DNA of 64,000 nt. It comes from Ferrovaceae bacterium. GTDB lineage: Bacteria > Pseudomonadota > Gammaproteobacteria > Burkholderiales > Ferrovaceae. Of this stretch, positions 17,462 through 26,300 are shown one piece after another. The stretch is from NCBI GenBank assembly GCA_027449685.1, contig DAIDLC010000001.1:95353-159352 (forward strand), given 5' to 3'. Numbering within the stretch: position 1 is the first letter of the stretch; every line of letters begins with the position of its first letter. The notes beneath the pieces were generated by a model. That model saw nothing but the letters and a program-made list of their open reading frames with translations, made no database searches and was not told the DNA's origin. A program made the translations under genes and the position numbers.

Positions 17462-17476
17462 AGGTGTTTTACACCT
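17462..17476. promoter_or_regulatory. palindromic putative operator upstream of the RHH gene
   Basis: AGGTGT-TTT-ACACCT is a perfect inverted repeat about 30 bp before the RHH start codon, where an autoregulatory RHH protein would bind. Confidence 0.4.
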
Positions 17477-17635
17477 TTTGGACGGTACAAGCAATGACGG
17501 GAACCGTGTCTGGTCATCGGCCTTGCCCTGCTTCCGAACCCAGTGAGCAGGAACTTCCCCTTTTCTTTTCCGGCCTCCCGTGCCATGGCAAAATGGGGTT
17601 GTTGCCGGCCCGGTTTGGGTGATTAGATGTACATG

Positions 17636-18685
17636 TCACGCCAAGTCATACCAGACTCCACGCCCACTACCGTGCTGATTCAAATTGCCGTTTTCGATCA
17701 GATTTCTGAAGTGCTGTTTTAGGGTATTTCGGCTTGCACCAGTGAGTTTGATGGCGTCGGACATCGTGACCCTTCCATGCTCTCTGGCAAACTCAACAAT
17801 AGTCAGTGACAACTCTGGCAGAGTCGCCAACACAATCCTCTCCCGCTCAACCTTTTTCTCCAGCCGGCGTACCTGTTCGGCCAAGGAGCGTAGAAAAAAC
17901 ACTAACCACGGTTGCCAGTTGGGTGCTTCAGTGCGGATAGTTCCCTGTGTCTGGCGTAGAGCGAGGTAGTACGCTTCTTTGTTAAGCTCAATGACGCTTT
18001 CCAACGAACTGTAAGGCACGTAAACATACCCTGTTTGCATCAAAAGCAGCGTCGTCAGTACGCGGCTCAAGCGGCCATTACCATCTTGGAATGGGTGAAT
18101 TTCGAGGAACACAACCACAAAGGTAGAAATGATGAGCAGAGGATGCAGCTGCCCTTTTTCTAGCTCTTGAGTTACCCAGCCAACCAACTCCCCCATCAGG
18201 CGTGGTGTATCAAACGGTGAAGCCGTTTCAAACACGATGCCGATTTGCATTCCATTTTCATCAAAGGCAGCCACACTGTTGGTGTGGGTTTTGTACTGCC
18301 CCCGATGGCGTTCGTCCTTGTCGCTATGCCGAAGCAGCGCCTGGTGAAATTGTTTGATATGATTTTCGTTAAAGGGGATGTCCTGCCACGAACTAAACAC
18401 CAAATCCATCAACTCGGCGTAACCCGCAACCTCTTGCTCGTCGCGGGTTTCAAATGTTTGGATGGCTAGATTGGAGAGCAGCTTTTCCACATCACGATCC
18501 GAGAGCTTGCTACCCTCGATCCGTGTAGACGAACCGATGCTTTCAATCGTGGCAACCCGGCGAAGCGCTGACAAGCGGTCTGGCGCCAGCGTGCCCAAGG
18601 CACGCCAAGCCCCCTTGAATTCGTCAATCCGAGCGATTAAACGCAGAACCTCTGGCGTGATCTGGAGTGTGTCAGTGCGTAACAT
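17636..18685 (-). CDS. Fic family protein (putative AMP-transferase) with N-terminal inhibitory motif
   Basis: Fic proteins transfer AMP or other phosphate groups to target proteins. 349 residues from the ATG at 18685; a TTG at 18751 would extend it. An N-terminal Fic_N-like helix carries SIGSSTRIEGSKLS near residues 48-58, matching the inhibitory motif [S/T]xxxE[G/N] in cis. The catalytic loop HPFQDGNGRLSR is complete at about residues 195-206. The C-terminus (GRVTMSDAIKLTGASRNTLK) is a winged-helix/HTH. This architecture is common in solitary, self-inhibited Fic proteins that regulate their own gene. Base composition is visibly more AT-rich than the flanking housekeeping genes. Confidence 0.92.
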   Translation of the reverse strand: MLRTDTLQITPEVLRLIARIDEFKGAWRALGTLAPDRLSALRRVATIESIGSSTRIEGSKLSDRDVEKLLSNLAIQTFETRDEQEVAGYAELMDLVFSSWQDIPFNENHIKQFHQALLRHSDKDERHRGQYKTHTNSVAAFDENGMQIGIVFETASPFDTPRLMGELVGWVTQELEKGQLHPLLIISTFVVVFLEIHPFQDGNGRLSRVLTTLLLMQTGYVYVPYSSLESVIELNKEAYYLALRQTQGTIRTEAPNWQPWLVFFLRSLAEQVRRLEKKVERERIVLATLPELSLTIVEFAREHGRVTMSDAIKLTGASRNTLKQHFRNLIENGNLNQHGSGRGVWYDLA

Positions 18686-18689
18686 GCAC

Positions 18690-18716
18690 CAATAATACAC
18701 CCATTTACACCCAATA
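18690..18716. promoter_or_regulatory. tandem TACACCCA repeats upstream of fic
   Basis: Plus-strand AATACACCC-ATTTACACCC-AATAA contains two direct ACACCCA copies 10 bp apart, one helical turn, immediately upstream of the fic start. They may be binding sites for the HTH of the Fic protein or another regulator. Confidence 0.3.
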
Positions 18717-18720
18717 AGTT

Positions 18721-18761
18721 GGTTGATACTAGGCTGAGAATCAACCGACAAATCGTCGGTT
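18721..18761. repeat. overlapping inverted repeats upstream of fic
   Basis: AACCGAC-AAATC-GTCGGTT (18743-18761) is a perfect 7-bp stem. Its left arm overlaps a second pair, GGTTGA (18721-18726) with TCAACC (18741-18746). They can form alternative hairpins or a dimeric operator. The rest of 18762-18928 has no recognisable gene. Confidence 0.4.
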
Positions 18762-18928
18762 TACCTCGTGTACGGTTGACTGGCTAAGCAAACAACCTCT
18801 TCTTTCTTTCTGGCCACCCATTCCTGGGGCAAGGCGATTCGTCATGCGGCGAGAGGAACCGCGTAAATTTGGGGGAATTACCCCGCCCTTGCGGCCAGGC
18901 AACGCGCCCGTATTCAATGAGAGGTGGC

Positions 18929-18956
18929 TTTACTCCCATTTGTATGGCAATATAAT
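18929..18956 (+). promoter_or_regulatory. putative promoter of the AAA/DUF4143 ATPase gene
   Basis: TTTACT (18929-18934), a 16-bp spacer and a perfect TATAAT (18951-18956) lie 60 bp before the ATG, in a strongly AT-rich stretch (TTTAATATATTATATT follows). Confidence 0.45.
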
Positions 18957-19015
18957 CCCAAATTTAATATATTATATTCCCGATTGGACGAAATGCTCCC
19001 TTGCCTGATATCGTG

Positions 19016-20269
19016 ATGAATCAATCTATTTTTCCCAGGTGCATCCGGCCACGGGTTCTGGATGCATTAGCGGATACCCCCGTCGTATTGCTTAGCGGGC
19101 CAAGACAGGCGGGCAAAACTACCCTGGTTCGCCAATTGGCGGATCAGCAGCGACGATATTTGACCCTGGATGATGAAATTATCCGACTAGCCGCGAGGGA
19201 AGACCCTGTTGGTTTGATCCGCAGCCTCGATTGCGCGGTGATCGACGAAATTCAACGAGCCCCTGATCTGCTGCTGGCAATCAAAAAAACGGTTGACGAA
19301 GATCGGCGTCCCGGCCGCTTTTTGCTTACCGGCTCAGCTAACCTGATGTCGCTTCCCGGAATCTCTGATTCTCTTGCAGGGCGGATGGAAACGCTGGTGT
19401 TGTTGCCTTTGGCGCAATGTGAAATTACGTCAACGCCTGGAACATCGGCGACTTGGCTTGATTCTGTGTTTTCCGGCAAGACGCTGGCTGCCACAGATCC
19501 AGTGGTTGGCATGGGGCTAGTCGAAAGAGTTATCCGGGGCGGTTATCCTGAAGCAATTTCTCGAGGCGATACCCGTCGCCGCAGGATTTGGGCGCGTCAA
19601 TATGTCGATTCCCTCATACAGCGCGACATCAAGGATATCGCCAGCATCGACAAGCTGGATCAGGTCCCGCGATTGCTCAAGGCGCTGGCCCAAACGGCAG
19701 GCCAGCTTTGCAACTACAGTCAGTTGGGTGGGCAGATCGGCATCGATCACAAAACCGCCAGCAAATACATTGCCGTGTTCGAGCAAATGTTCCTGATGCA
19801 GCGACTCCCGGCATGGTCTGGTAATCAACTCTCACGCCTCGTGAAAACGCCAAAGCTGCAATTTCTAGATTCCGGATTGTTAAGCGCCCTGGTTGATTAC
19901 TCCGATCCGCTGCGCCAGAGAATGCTGTTTGGTCAGTTGCTAGAAAGTTTTGTTTTTGCGGAATTGCGCAAGCAAGTCACCTGGGCCGAGAACGATTACG
20001 ACATTTTTTACTATCGTGATAAAGACCAGAACGAAGTGGATTTCGTGATCGAAAATGCGTCGGGCGACATCATCGGAATCGAGGTAAAGGCTGCCGCAAG
20101 CGTTTCCGTTGGTGACTTGGCAGGGCTGAAAAAATTGGCCAGTCTTGCTCCGCAAATTTTCAAGGCGGGAATCGTTCTTTACGATGGCATCGAAACATTG
20201 CCGCTAGGTGAGACCAATGGTCAACCGCTTTGGGCAATGCCCCTCTCAACTCTAGGCGCAGCAGGTTAA
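19016..20269 (+). CDS. ATP-binding protein, AAA_14/DUF4143 family
   Basis: 417 residues from the ATG at 19016 (TTG at 19001 also in frame). The N-terminal AAA_14 domain has the P-loop LLSGPRQAGKTTLVRQL (residues 26-42) and Walker B DCAVIDEIQRAPDLL; sensor-like LLTGSANLM follows. The C-terminal DUF4143 part ends in a nuclease-like core, YYRDKDQNEVDFVIE...IGIEVKAA, with the D-x-E-x-K pattern of PD-(D/E)XK folds. The family is widespread in accessory DNA of bacteria and archaea; its biological role is not settled. It lies between the two 17-bp direct repeats. Confidence 0.9.
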   Translation: MNQSIFPRCIRPRVLDALADTPVVLLSGPRQAGKTTLVRQLADQQRRYLTLDDEIIRLAAREDPVGLIRSLDCAVIDEIQRAPDLLLAIKKTVDEDRRPGRFLLTGSANLMSLPGISDSLAGRMETLVLLPLAQCEITSTPGTSATWLDSVFSGKTLAATDPVVGMGLVERVIRGGYPEAISRGDTRRRRIWARQYVDSLIQRDIKDIASIDKLDQVPRLLKALAQTAGQLCNYSQLGGQIGIDHKTASKYIAVFEQMFLMQRLPAWSGNQLSRLVKTPKLQFLDSGLLSALVDYSDPLRQRMLFGQLLESFVFAELRKQVTWAENDYDIFYYRDKDQNEVDFVIENASGDIIGIEVKAAASVSVGDLAGLKKLASLAPQIFKAGIVLYDGIETLPLGETNGQPLWAMPLSTLGAAG

Positions 20270-20275
20270 TTCGAC

Positions 20276-20374
20276 ATGAACAAAGCCAAACTCAAAACCT
20301 GTATTTCCCATGTGTTGTTGGAAACGGGGTTTGCGTCCACTCTGCAAAAAACCACCCCAGCAACCATCAAATAG
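20276..20374 (+). CDS. small ORF of unknown function
   Basis: A 32-codon ORF with ATG 6 bp after the ATPase stop, starting MNKAKLKTCISHVLLETGF and ending at a TAG that overlaps the second direct repeat. No ribosome site or domain is evident. It may be a truncated gene start. Confidence 0.15.
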   Translation: MNKAKLKTCISHVLLETGFASTLQKTTPATIK

Positions 20375-20388
20375 CTTGGTTTCGCTCA
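20372..20388. repeat. 17-bp direct repeat, copy 2
   Basis: Exact second copy of the sequence at 17065-17081. In both places the same frame encodes SLVSL, so the repeat could also come from a duplicated piece of the XRE antitoxin gene. Confidence 0.6.
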
Positions 20389-20842
20389 AGTTAGCCCCCC
20401 GACTTTCTGAAGGGGATTGGACACATACCTCCGATTGGCTTGTGTTGGTGTCTGCCGCGCAATATACTGGCACAATTAGGATAGTATTACCGTGTGTGGG
20501 GAATAAGGCGATGGGCAGGCCAGGAGAGCAAGAAATTTCTTATGCGTGCGTCAACAAGGTAACCGTTGCCAGACGGTAAGATTTCCGCCGGGAGCAATAC
20601 GTCAAGACCGCCCATCTCAACCGATATTTCTACTTGGGCACGCTTGGATCAAAAGCAAAGACCGCAATGCTGGAGAGCACGGGTAAACAGAAGTCCGTTA
20701 CGATGACCAAGGACATTATTTACAAGGCACCCAACGATACTGGTCCTGGGTGCACTGTTGGGCATATCCTTGACAATGAAAAAGACCACAAGATGGCGCT
20801 CAACTCAAGAGGCCCCCGTATTGGGAACAACGGGAATTAGCA
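20389..20842. other. stretch without a recognisable gene
   Basis: About 450 bp between the second direct repeat and the MNT gene. An open frame of 86 codons (20579-20839, plus; first possible start TTG at 20634) encodes a basic, polar peptide including REQYVKTAHLNRYFYLGTLG, but it has no proper start or ribosome site and I recognise no family. It may be decayed coding DNA. Confidence 0.4.
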
Positions 20843-21133
20843 ATGCGCCTTACTTCAAACACAATTGCCATCCTAACCAATCTCACCAGAAAGCATTTTG
20901 GTGACACAGCCGAAGTGCGTCTATTTGGATCCCGTACCAATGATTCATTGCGAGGTGGGGATATCGACATTCAGATTGTTGCTCCGAATTCAACATTCCG
21001 GGATGAGGTTTTGTTTTTGGTTGATGTAGAAAGCCTGCTGGATGAGCGCGTAGACCTTCGCGTTCAGCGCGGAGAACCACTAATGATCGATAAGATTGCT
21101 TTTAATGAAGGGATTTTGCTCAATGGACTCTGA
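20843..21133 (+). CDS. MntA-like minimal nucleotidyltransferase (antitoxin of MNT/HEPN pair)
   Basis: 96 residues of the minimal nucleotidyltransferase fold. The active-site motif is intact: FGSRTNDSLRGGDIDIQI, that is GS-x9-D-x-D with Gly29, Ser30, Asp40 and Asp42. In characterised pairs MntA inactivates its HEPN partner by adding AMP to a tyrosine near the RNase motif. Its stop overlaps the start of the next gene by 11 bp, the usual coupling in these modules. Confidence 0.85.
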   Translation: MRLTSNTIAILTNLTRKHFGDTAEVRLFGSRTNDSLRGGDIDIQIVAPNSTFRDEVLFLVDVESLLDERVDLRVQRGEPLMIDKIAFNEGILLNGL

Positions 21134-21530
21134 TCAGGACATTGCAATGCTGTCGTCGTCTATTGAGGCAACGGCGGGCGTTGCTGATCGCTTGGTCTAT
21201 TCCATACGCAAAGCAGCCAAGAACGGGCTGGATCCATTGACAATGGAAAAGTTGAAGGCATTGTCCGACGATGAAATGGAAAGCATTGATGCTTACCTGT
21301 TTCGATATGGCTCCTTGGTGTCGAATATTCAGGGCGGGATATTCAAGGCAACATTTGCCGTAGAGCAAGAATCCAGCGACATAAGCAATCGTGACAAAAC
21401 CAATCTGATGGAGCGTTTCGGCGCATTAGCGTCCGCTCGACCTGCGGCGTTTTTCAAGATAATTGGTGCGATCCACCGTATTTCATTCTATCCACAAAAC
21501 TGCTGGATGCAAAATTCTGGTTTAACCTAG
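21123..21530 (+). pseudogene. HEPN-domain protein (HepT-like toxin), apparently damaged at the 3' end
   Basis: 135 residues from the ATG at 21123, overlapping the MNT gene. The N-terminal and central helices fit a HEPN protein (SIEATAGVADRLVYSIRK, SIDAYLFRYGSLV). At the place where HepT proteins have R-x4-6-H-x-Y followed by YP, this one reads GAIHRISFYPQN: the catalytic His is absent. The frame ends soon after MQNSG, whereas shifting by one base at about 21519 reads on as FNLDLTCPLPCWLSH to a TGA near 21574. Both suggest decay of the toxin, leaving the antitoxin intact. Confidence 0.6.
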
Positions 21531-21625
21531 ACCTGACTTGCCCACTGCCGTGTTGGCTCTCGCACTGAATCGTGATTCACCGGCTGATTCGGCCCATGAT
21601 ACGCCACCGTGAGACACGTTTGCAC

Positions 21626-21640
21626 CCTTGAAGGGTGAGC
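21626..21640. repeat. short inverted repeat between hepT-like gene and cobT
   Basis: CACCCTT-G-AAGGGTG is a perfect inverted repeat in the 144-bp convergent gap. There is no T-run on either side, so it is only a weak candidate for a transcript-end hairpin. Confidence 0.25.
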
Positions 21641-21674
21641 GTGGCAAGCGACAGGGGAGCAGAACCGTCCGTCC

Positions 21675-22841
21675 TCAAGGCCGATCGCTGACCCCGGCTG
21701 ATTCGAAGGAGGCCATCTCATTCAAAAAACTCACGGCCGACACCAACAGCGGATAGGCCACCGCTGCCCCGGTGCCTTCACCTAAGCGCAGGTCCAGATC
21801 CAGCAGGGGTTGCGCCTGAAAATATTCCAGTAAGCGTTGATGTCCGGCTTCATGGGAACGGTGAGAAAACACGCAGTACTCCAACACCGTGGGGTATATT
21901 TTGGCGGCCACCAGCAACGCGGCACTGACGATAAAGCCATCGATGAGCACTACCATTCTGTCTTGTGCAGCTTGAAGGATCGCGCCCACCATCATGGCGA
22001 TTTCGAAGCCACCAAACGTGGTAAGGACGTTCAAGGGCTCGGAATCGAGGGAATGCCGCTGCCGGGCTTGTTCCAGCACCTGACGCTTGTGCGCTAATCC
22101 CGCATCGTCCAGACCCGTGCCCCTGCCCGTGCAATCGGCTACCGGTAGGTTGCATAACTGGCTCATGATGAGCGCTGCAGAAGACGTGTTGCCGATGCCC
22201 ATTTCTCCAAATCCGATGATGTTGCAGCCGTTCAAGGCTTCTCGGCGTACCAGAAGCGCGCCTTGATGGATTGCGGCGCTACACTGCGCTTCGGTCATGG
22301 CCGGCTCGATCAAAAAGTTGCGGGTACCAAAATCGATTTTTGTATCGATCAGATCGGGGTGCGGGGCAAACTGATGGTTGACGCCAGCATCCACGATACG
22401 CAGACCAATGCCATGCTGGCGCGAAAAGACGTTGATCGCCGCGCCACCGTTGAGAAAATTCATCACCATTTGCTGGGTCACTTCCTGCGGATAAGGGCTG
22501 ACCCCTGCTTGGGCAATCCCGTGATCCCCGGCAAAGACCAGGATGGTGGGATGTTTTAGAGTGGGGGTTAACGTATGCTGAATGCGGCCAATTTTCAGGG
22601 CGATGCCTTCCAGCGCCCCCAGGGCGCCGGGCGGTTTGGTCTTTTGATCGATCTTGTGCTGCAAAGCAGCGGTCAACTGGCAAGGGACGGGTTCAATGGC
22701 AAACGAAATCATGGAGTGGTTTCCAGGGGTTAGGGTGGCTGTTGCGCTAACGGAAAGTGCTTGGTGCGCAGCCCAGTGCTCGATTTCTGGCATGGGTTTT
22801 GGATAGATGGCCTGGATGTCGGTGTCACTGTAACGCATCAT
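21675..22841 (-). CDS. cobT: nicotinate-nucleotide--dimethylbenzimidazole phosphoribosyltransferase CobT with N-terminal extension
   Basis: Activates the lower ligand by making alpha-ribazole phosphate. The family core starts about [13 protein letters not shown] (ATG at 22712, 345 residues). Family motifs are [41 protein letters not shown] and, with the catalytic Glu, [12 protein letters not shown]. The better ribosome site (AAGGG) precedes the ATG at 22841, giving 388 residues with a 43-residue extension ([18 protein letters not shown]...) of unknown function; the frame is open to 22901. It is separated from the main cob cluster by the accessory island. Confidence 0.93.
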   Translation of the reverse strand: MMRYSDTDIQAIYPKPMPEIEHWAAHQALSVSATATLTPGNHSMISFAIEPVPCQLTAALQHKIDQKTKPPGALGALEGIALKIGRIQHTLTPTLKHPTILVFAGDHGIAQAGVSPYPQEVTQQMVMNFLNGGAAINVFSRQHGIGLRIVDAGVNHQFAPHPDLIDTKIDFGTRNFLIEPAMTEAQCSAAIHQGALLVRREALNGCNIIGFGEMGIGNTSSAALIMSQLCNLPVADCTGRGTGLDDAGLAHKRQVLEQARQRHSLDSEPLNVLTTFGGFEIAMMVGAILQAAQDRMVVLIDGFIVSAALLVAAKIYPTVLEYCVFSHRSHEAGHQRLLEYFQAQPLLDLDLRLGEGTGAAVAYPLLVSAVSFLNEMASFESAGVSDRP

Positions 22842-23035
22842 GGTAAAAAAACCCTTGCAATCGGTGGGCGCAAGTCTTGAAACAACAATTTGGTACAGCA
22901 ACGCTTTTAATAAAAGGAGGCCTGCTGTAGCCTCGCATGGTGCTCAAAAGTCGCGTGGGGCCTACGCAAGCACGCATAGTAGTGGAAATTTGGAAAATCA
23001 TGAGGGATATTTCGTGGGTTGAGTCTGGCAATTCG

Positions 23036-23190
23036 GGATCAAATGAAGATTATCGGAGGGTTTGACGAGGCGCTGGGCTTTCTGGTGCGTCAGACCGTCC
23101 ATGGCCGTCGGGTTCTGGTGCATTGTCAAATGGGGATTTCTCGTTCCCCAGCGATTGCTGCGGCTTATCTGCATCGCATTCTTCATGTAT
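23036..23190 (+). pseudogene. dual-specificity phosphatase fragment
   Basis: The frame from about 23019 contains MKIIGGFDEALGFLVRQ then RRVLVHCQMGISRSPAIAAA, the catalytic P-loop HC-x5-R of dual-specificity/tyrosine phosphatases with its flanking helix. Upstream the frame is closed by a TGA before 23007, and downstream the sequence loses similarity after AAAYL. The usual N-terminal half with the general-acid Asp and the C-terminal helices are missing. The remaining 22842-23035 and 23191-23362 show no recognisable gene. Confidence 0.6.
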
Positions 23191-23362
23191 GCTGGCACGG
23201 GTACTGTAAAGCCAAAGTACACCCAGCACGCGCATCATGCCGGTGACCACGACCGTCGACAAGGGGCTGATGCAAGAGGCCTTCTGGGTTACGACCAGCT
23301 GCAAGTCGGCCTTCACAGTGGAGTGATCAAGCAGAAATCATGTCAACAAAGAGGTTGTCGCA

Positions 23363-26300
23363 ATGACCGCGATTCGCCCGGGATTGCTGGTGTTACATGG
23401 CAATCGCATGGAAGAACTCCGTGATCTGACCTTGCATTGCCTCAACCAATGGCCTTTGGACGCCCTGGAGGAGGAAATTCTTTTGGTGCCCAGCCATGGG
23501 GCCGGGGAATGGTTGAAAATGTCCTGGGCGCAGTGCTCGGGAATTTTTGCAGCCGCCCGGGTACAACTGCCCGCGCGTTTTCAGTGGCAGTTGTATCGTC
23601 AGATTCTGGCCCAGGAGGACCTGCCCAACACGGCCCCGCTGGATCGTGACGTCTTGTTGTGGCGTCTGATGCGCCGCTTACCAGACTTATGCGCCGATGC
23701 GCGTTTCGAGGTCATTCTGGGCCGTTTGCAGGGCGCTGATTCTGGGCAGTGGTATCCCTGGGCACAGCATCTGGCGGATCTCTATGACCAATACCAAGTC
23801 TACCGCATGGACTGGCTGGAGCTCTGGGCCCACGGTTTGACACAGATCACCGATGCCAACGGCAAACGCATGGCGCTGCCGGCGCATCAGCATTGGCAAG
23901 CCCATCTCTGGCAGGAATTGGTCGCTTCGCTGGCGCCGGCGCAACGCAGCCAGATTCGTCCCGTCGTGCATCAAAGGGCCCTGGCCCGGTTACGTGCTCC
24001 CTCGGGGCAGACGAGTTCCATCCCCCGGCGTATCACGCTCTTTGGTGCTTCGACCCTGGCGCCGGCCATTTTAGAGCTGCTGGTGGCACTGTCGAAGCAG
24101 GTGCAGGTGCTGGTGGCCGTTCCCAATCCCTGTCGCTTTCATTGGGCCGATAGTATTGACGGGCGCGAAACCTGGGCCGAGGTCCCTCGGCGTCTTCCGC
24201 TGCGCCCGGGTCCTGATCTGGCCTCCCTTCCTCTGCAACAGGCCCATGCAGCGGGGCATCCGTTACTGGCCGCCTGGGGGCGACAGGGGCGTGACTTCAT
24301 GCGCCAGCTGGACCGTTTCGATGACCTGGCGCCAGCGCGCGACCAGTGGGCACTGCCGCGCACGGATGTGTTTTCGGAGGAGGACGGAGCAACCTTGCTG
24401 GAGCAGGTTCAGGCCGCCATTCGGGATTTGCTGCCACTGAGCGAGCATCCGGCCACGCGTTTTCCCGCACAGACCATTGCGGCGCACGATCGCTCGCTGC
24501 AATTTCACGTGGCCTATAGTCCCATGCGCGAAATGGAACAATTGCATGACCAGTTGCTGGACTTGCTGGCACTGAAGCAACAACCGGCTTTGCAGCCGCG
24601 CGATATCATCGTGATGGTGCCGGAGATTGGCCCGTGGATTCCCCGTATCGAGGCCGTATTTGGCCAGTATGCCACCCAGGATGCGCGTTTCATTCCCTTT
24701 GCAATTGCTGATCAGCCTCTGCGCCCCGACGCCCCGCTGCTGCTTGCCTTGAAATGGCTTTTGCACATCGATGACAAGCGCATCACCACCAGCGAAGTGC
24801 ATGCCCTGCTGGAGGTACCGGCAATTGCAGCGCGTCTGGGCCTCGACGCCGAAGGCCTGGAGCAGTTGATGCGTTGGTGCTCCGGGGCCGGAGTACGCTG
24901 GGGCCTGCACGCAGGGCATCGGGCCCAACTGGAATTGCAGGCTTGTGCCGAGGTCTTTACCTGGCGCTATGGCCTGGAGCGCATGTTGCTGGGCTTCGCC
25001 AGTGGCCCTGCACACCCTTTTCACGGGATCGAACCGTATGAAGATATTGGTGGGCTCGAGGCGGCGTTGGTGGGTGTGCTGGCCATGCTCCTGGAGCAAC
25101 TGGAGCAGTGCTGGACTTGGGCATTACAGCCTGCACCACCTGGGACGTGGGTTGAACGGGCCCGACTTTTACTGCATCGATGGGTTGCTCCTCAGGATGA
25201 GGAAGAGCGTGTGCTCTTGGCAGACTTGCATCAGGCCCTGGACCATTGGCTGGAAACCTGTGCGGCGGCGCAATTTGAGGCCTTCATTCCCTTGGCGGTA
25301 TTCCGTGAGGCCTGGCTGGAGCGCTTGCAGCAGAAGCGCCAGCGCACTGGCCGCTTTCTGGCCGGAGGGGTTACCTTCTGCTCGCTCATGCCCTTGCGCG
25401 CCATTCCCTTTCAGGTGGTTTGTCTGCTGGGCATGAATGAAGCGGACTATCCCCGGGAAACCCGGGTCAACGACTTTGACTTGATGACGCTGGCCGGGCA
25501 GTATCGACCGGGAGATCGGTCCCGGCGCGAAGACGATCGCTATTTGCTGCTGGAAGCGCTGCTCTCCGCACGCCGTGTTCTGAGCATCAGCTGGACCGGG
25601 CGCTCCCTGCAGGACGGCAATCCATGCCCGCCTTCGGTCCTGGTGTCGCAACTGCGTGACTATCTTTCTGCCGGTTGGCGCGCTGCGGGGTACGACACGG
25701 CGCAACAGGCGCAGGAGGCCCTGTTGCAGGAGCGCACCACAGGGCATCCCATGCAACCCTTCAGCAGACGCTATTTTGAGGATCGGGCATTGCACACCTA
25801 CGCCAGCGAGTGGCGCGCGGCCCATGACGCTCCCGACGCACCACAGACTCCTGCAACCCCCGCACACCAACCCCTGCAACCTCTGCAACCGGTGCAGCAG
25901 GTTACATTGCCTCACCTCGCCGGATTTTTGCGCAATCCGGTCAAAACGTTTTTCAAGACCCGCCTGGGCGTTCAGTTTGAGGACGAAAACGTCGGGGATG
26001 TGGATGACGAAATCCTGGTGTTCGATGCCTTGCAGCGCCATCAGGTGTTGCACCATCTGCTGGTCAATGTACTTCAGGATCCACAAGCCTCATGGGATAT
26101 GAAAGTGGCACGCAGCCTGGATCGTTTGGCCGCCAGTGCCTTGCTGCCTCTGGGGGGGCCCGGAGAACATGAGCGTCAAACGCTGCAAGCCTCGGCGCTG
26201 CATATGTTGCGTTGGTGGACCTTTTACCGGACCCGCGCGCCGGTTGTCGGTAGTAAGCAGCGTGTATATGTAGCGCAGGATGGTGTAGAGCTGGAAGACT

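Noticed and set aside
23050-23316. 88-codon minus-strand open frame upstream of recC
   Set aside because: It runs antisense over the phosphatase remnant, has no ribosome site and shows no domain I recognise.
17000-23400. Integrase, transposase or insertion-sequence ends in the tRNA-Leu island
   Set aside because: No recombinase motif or terminal inverted repeat pair is visible; only the 17-bp direct repeats support mobility.
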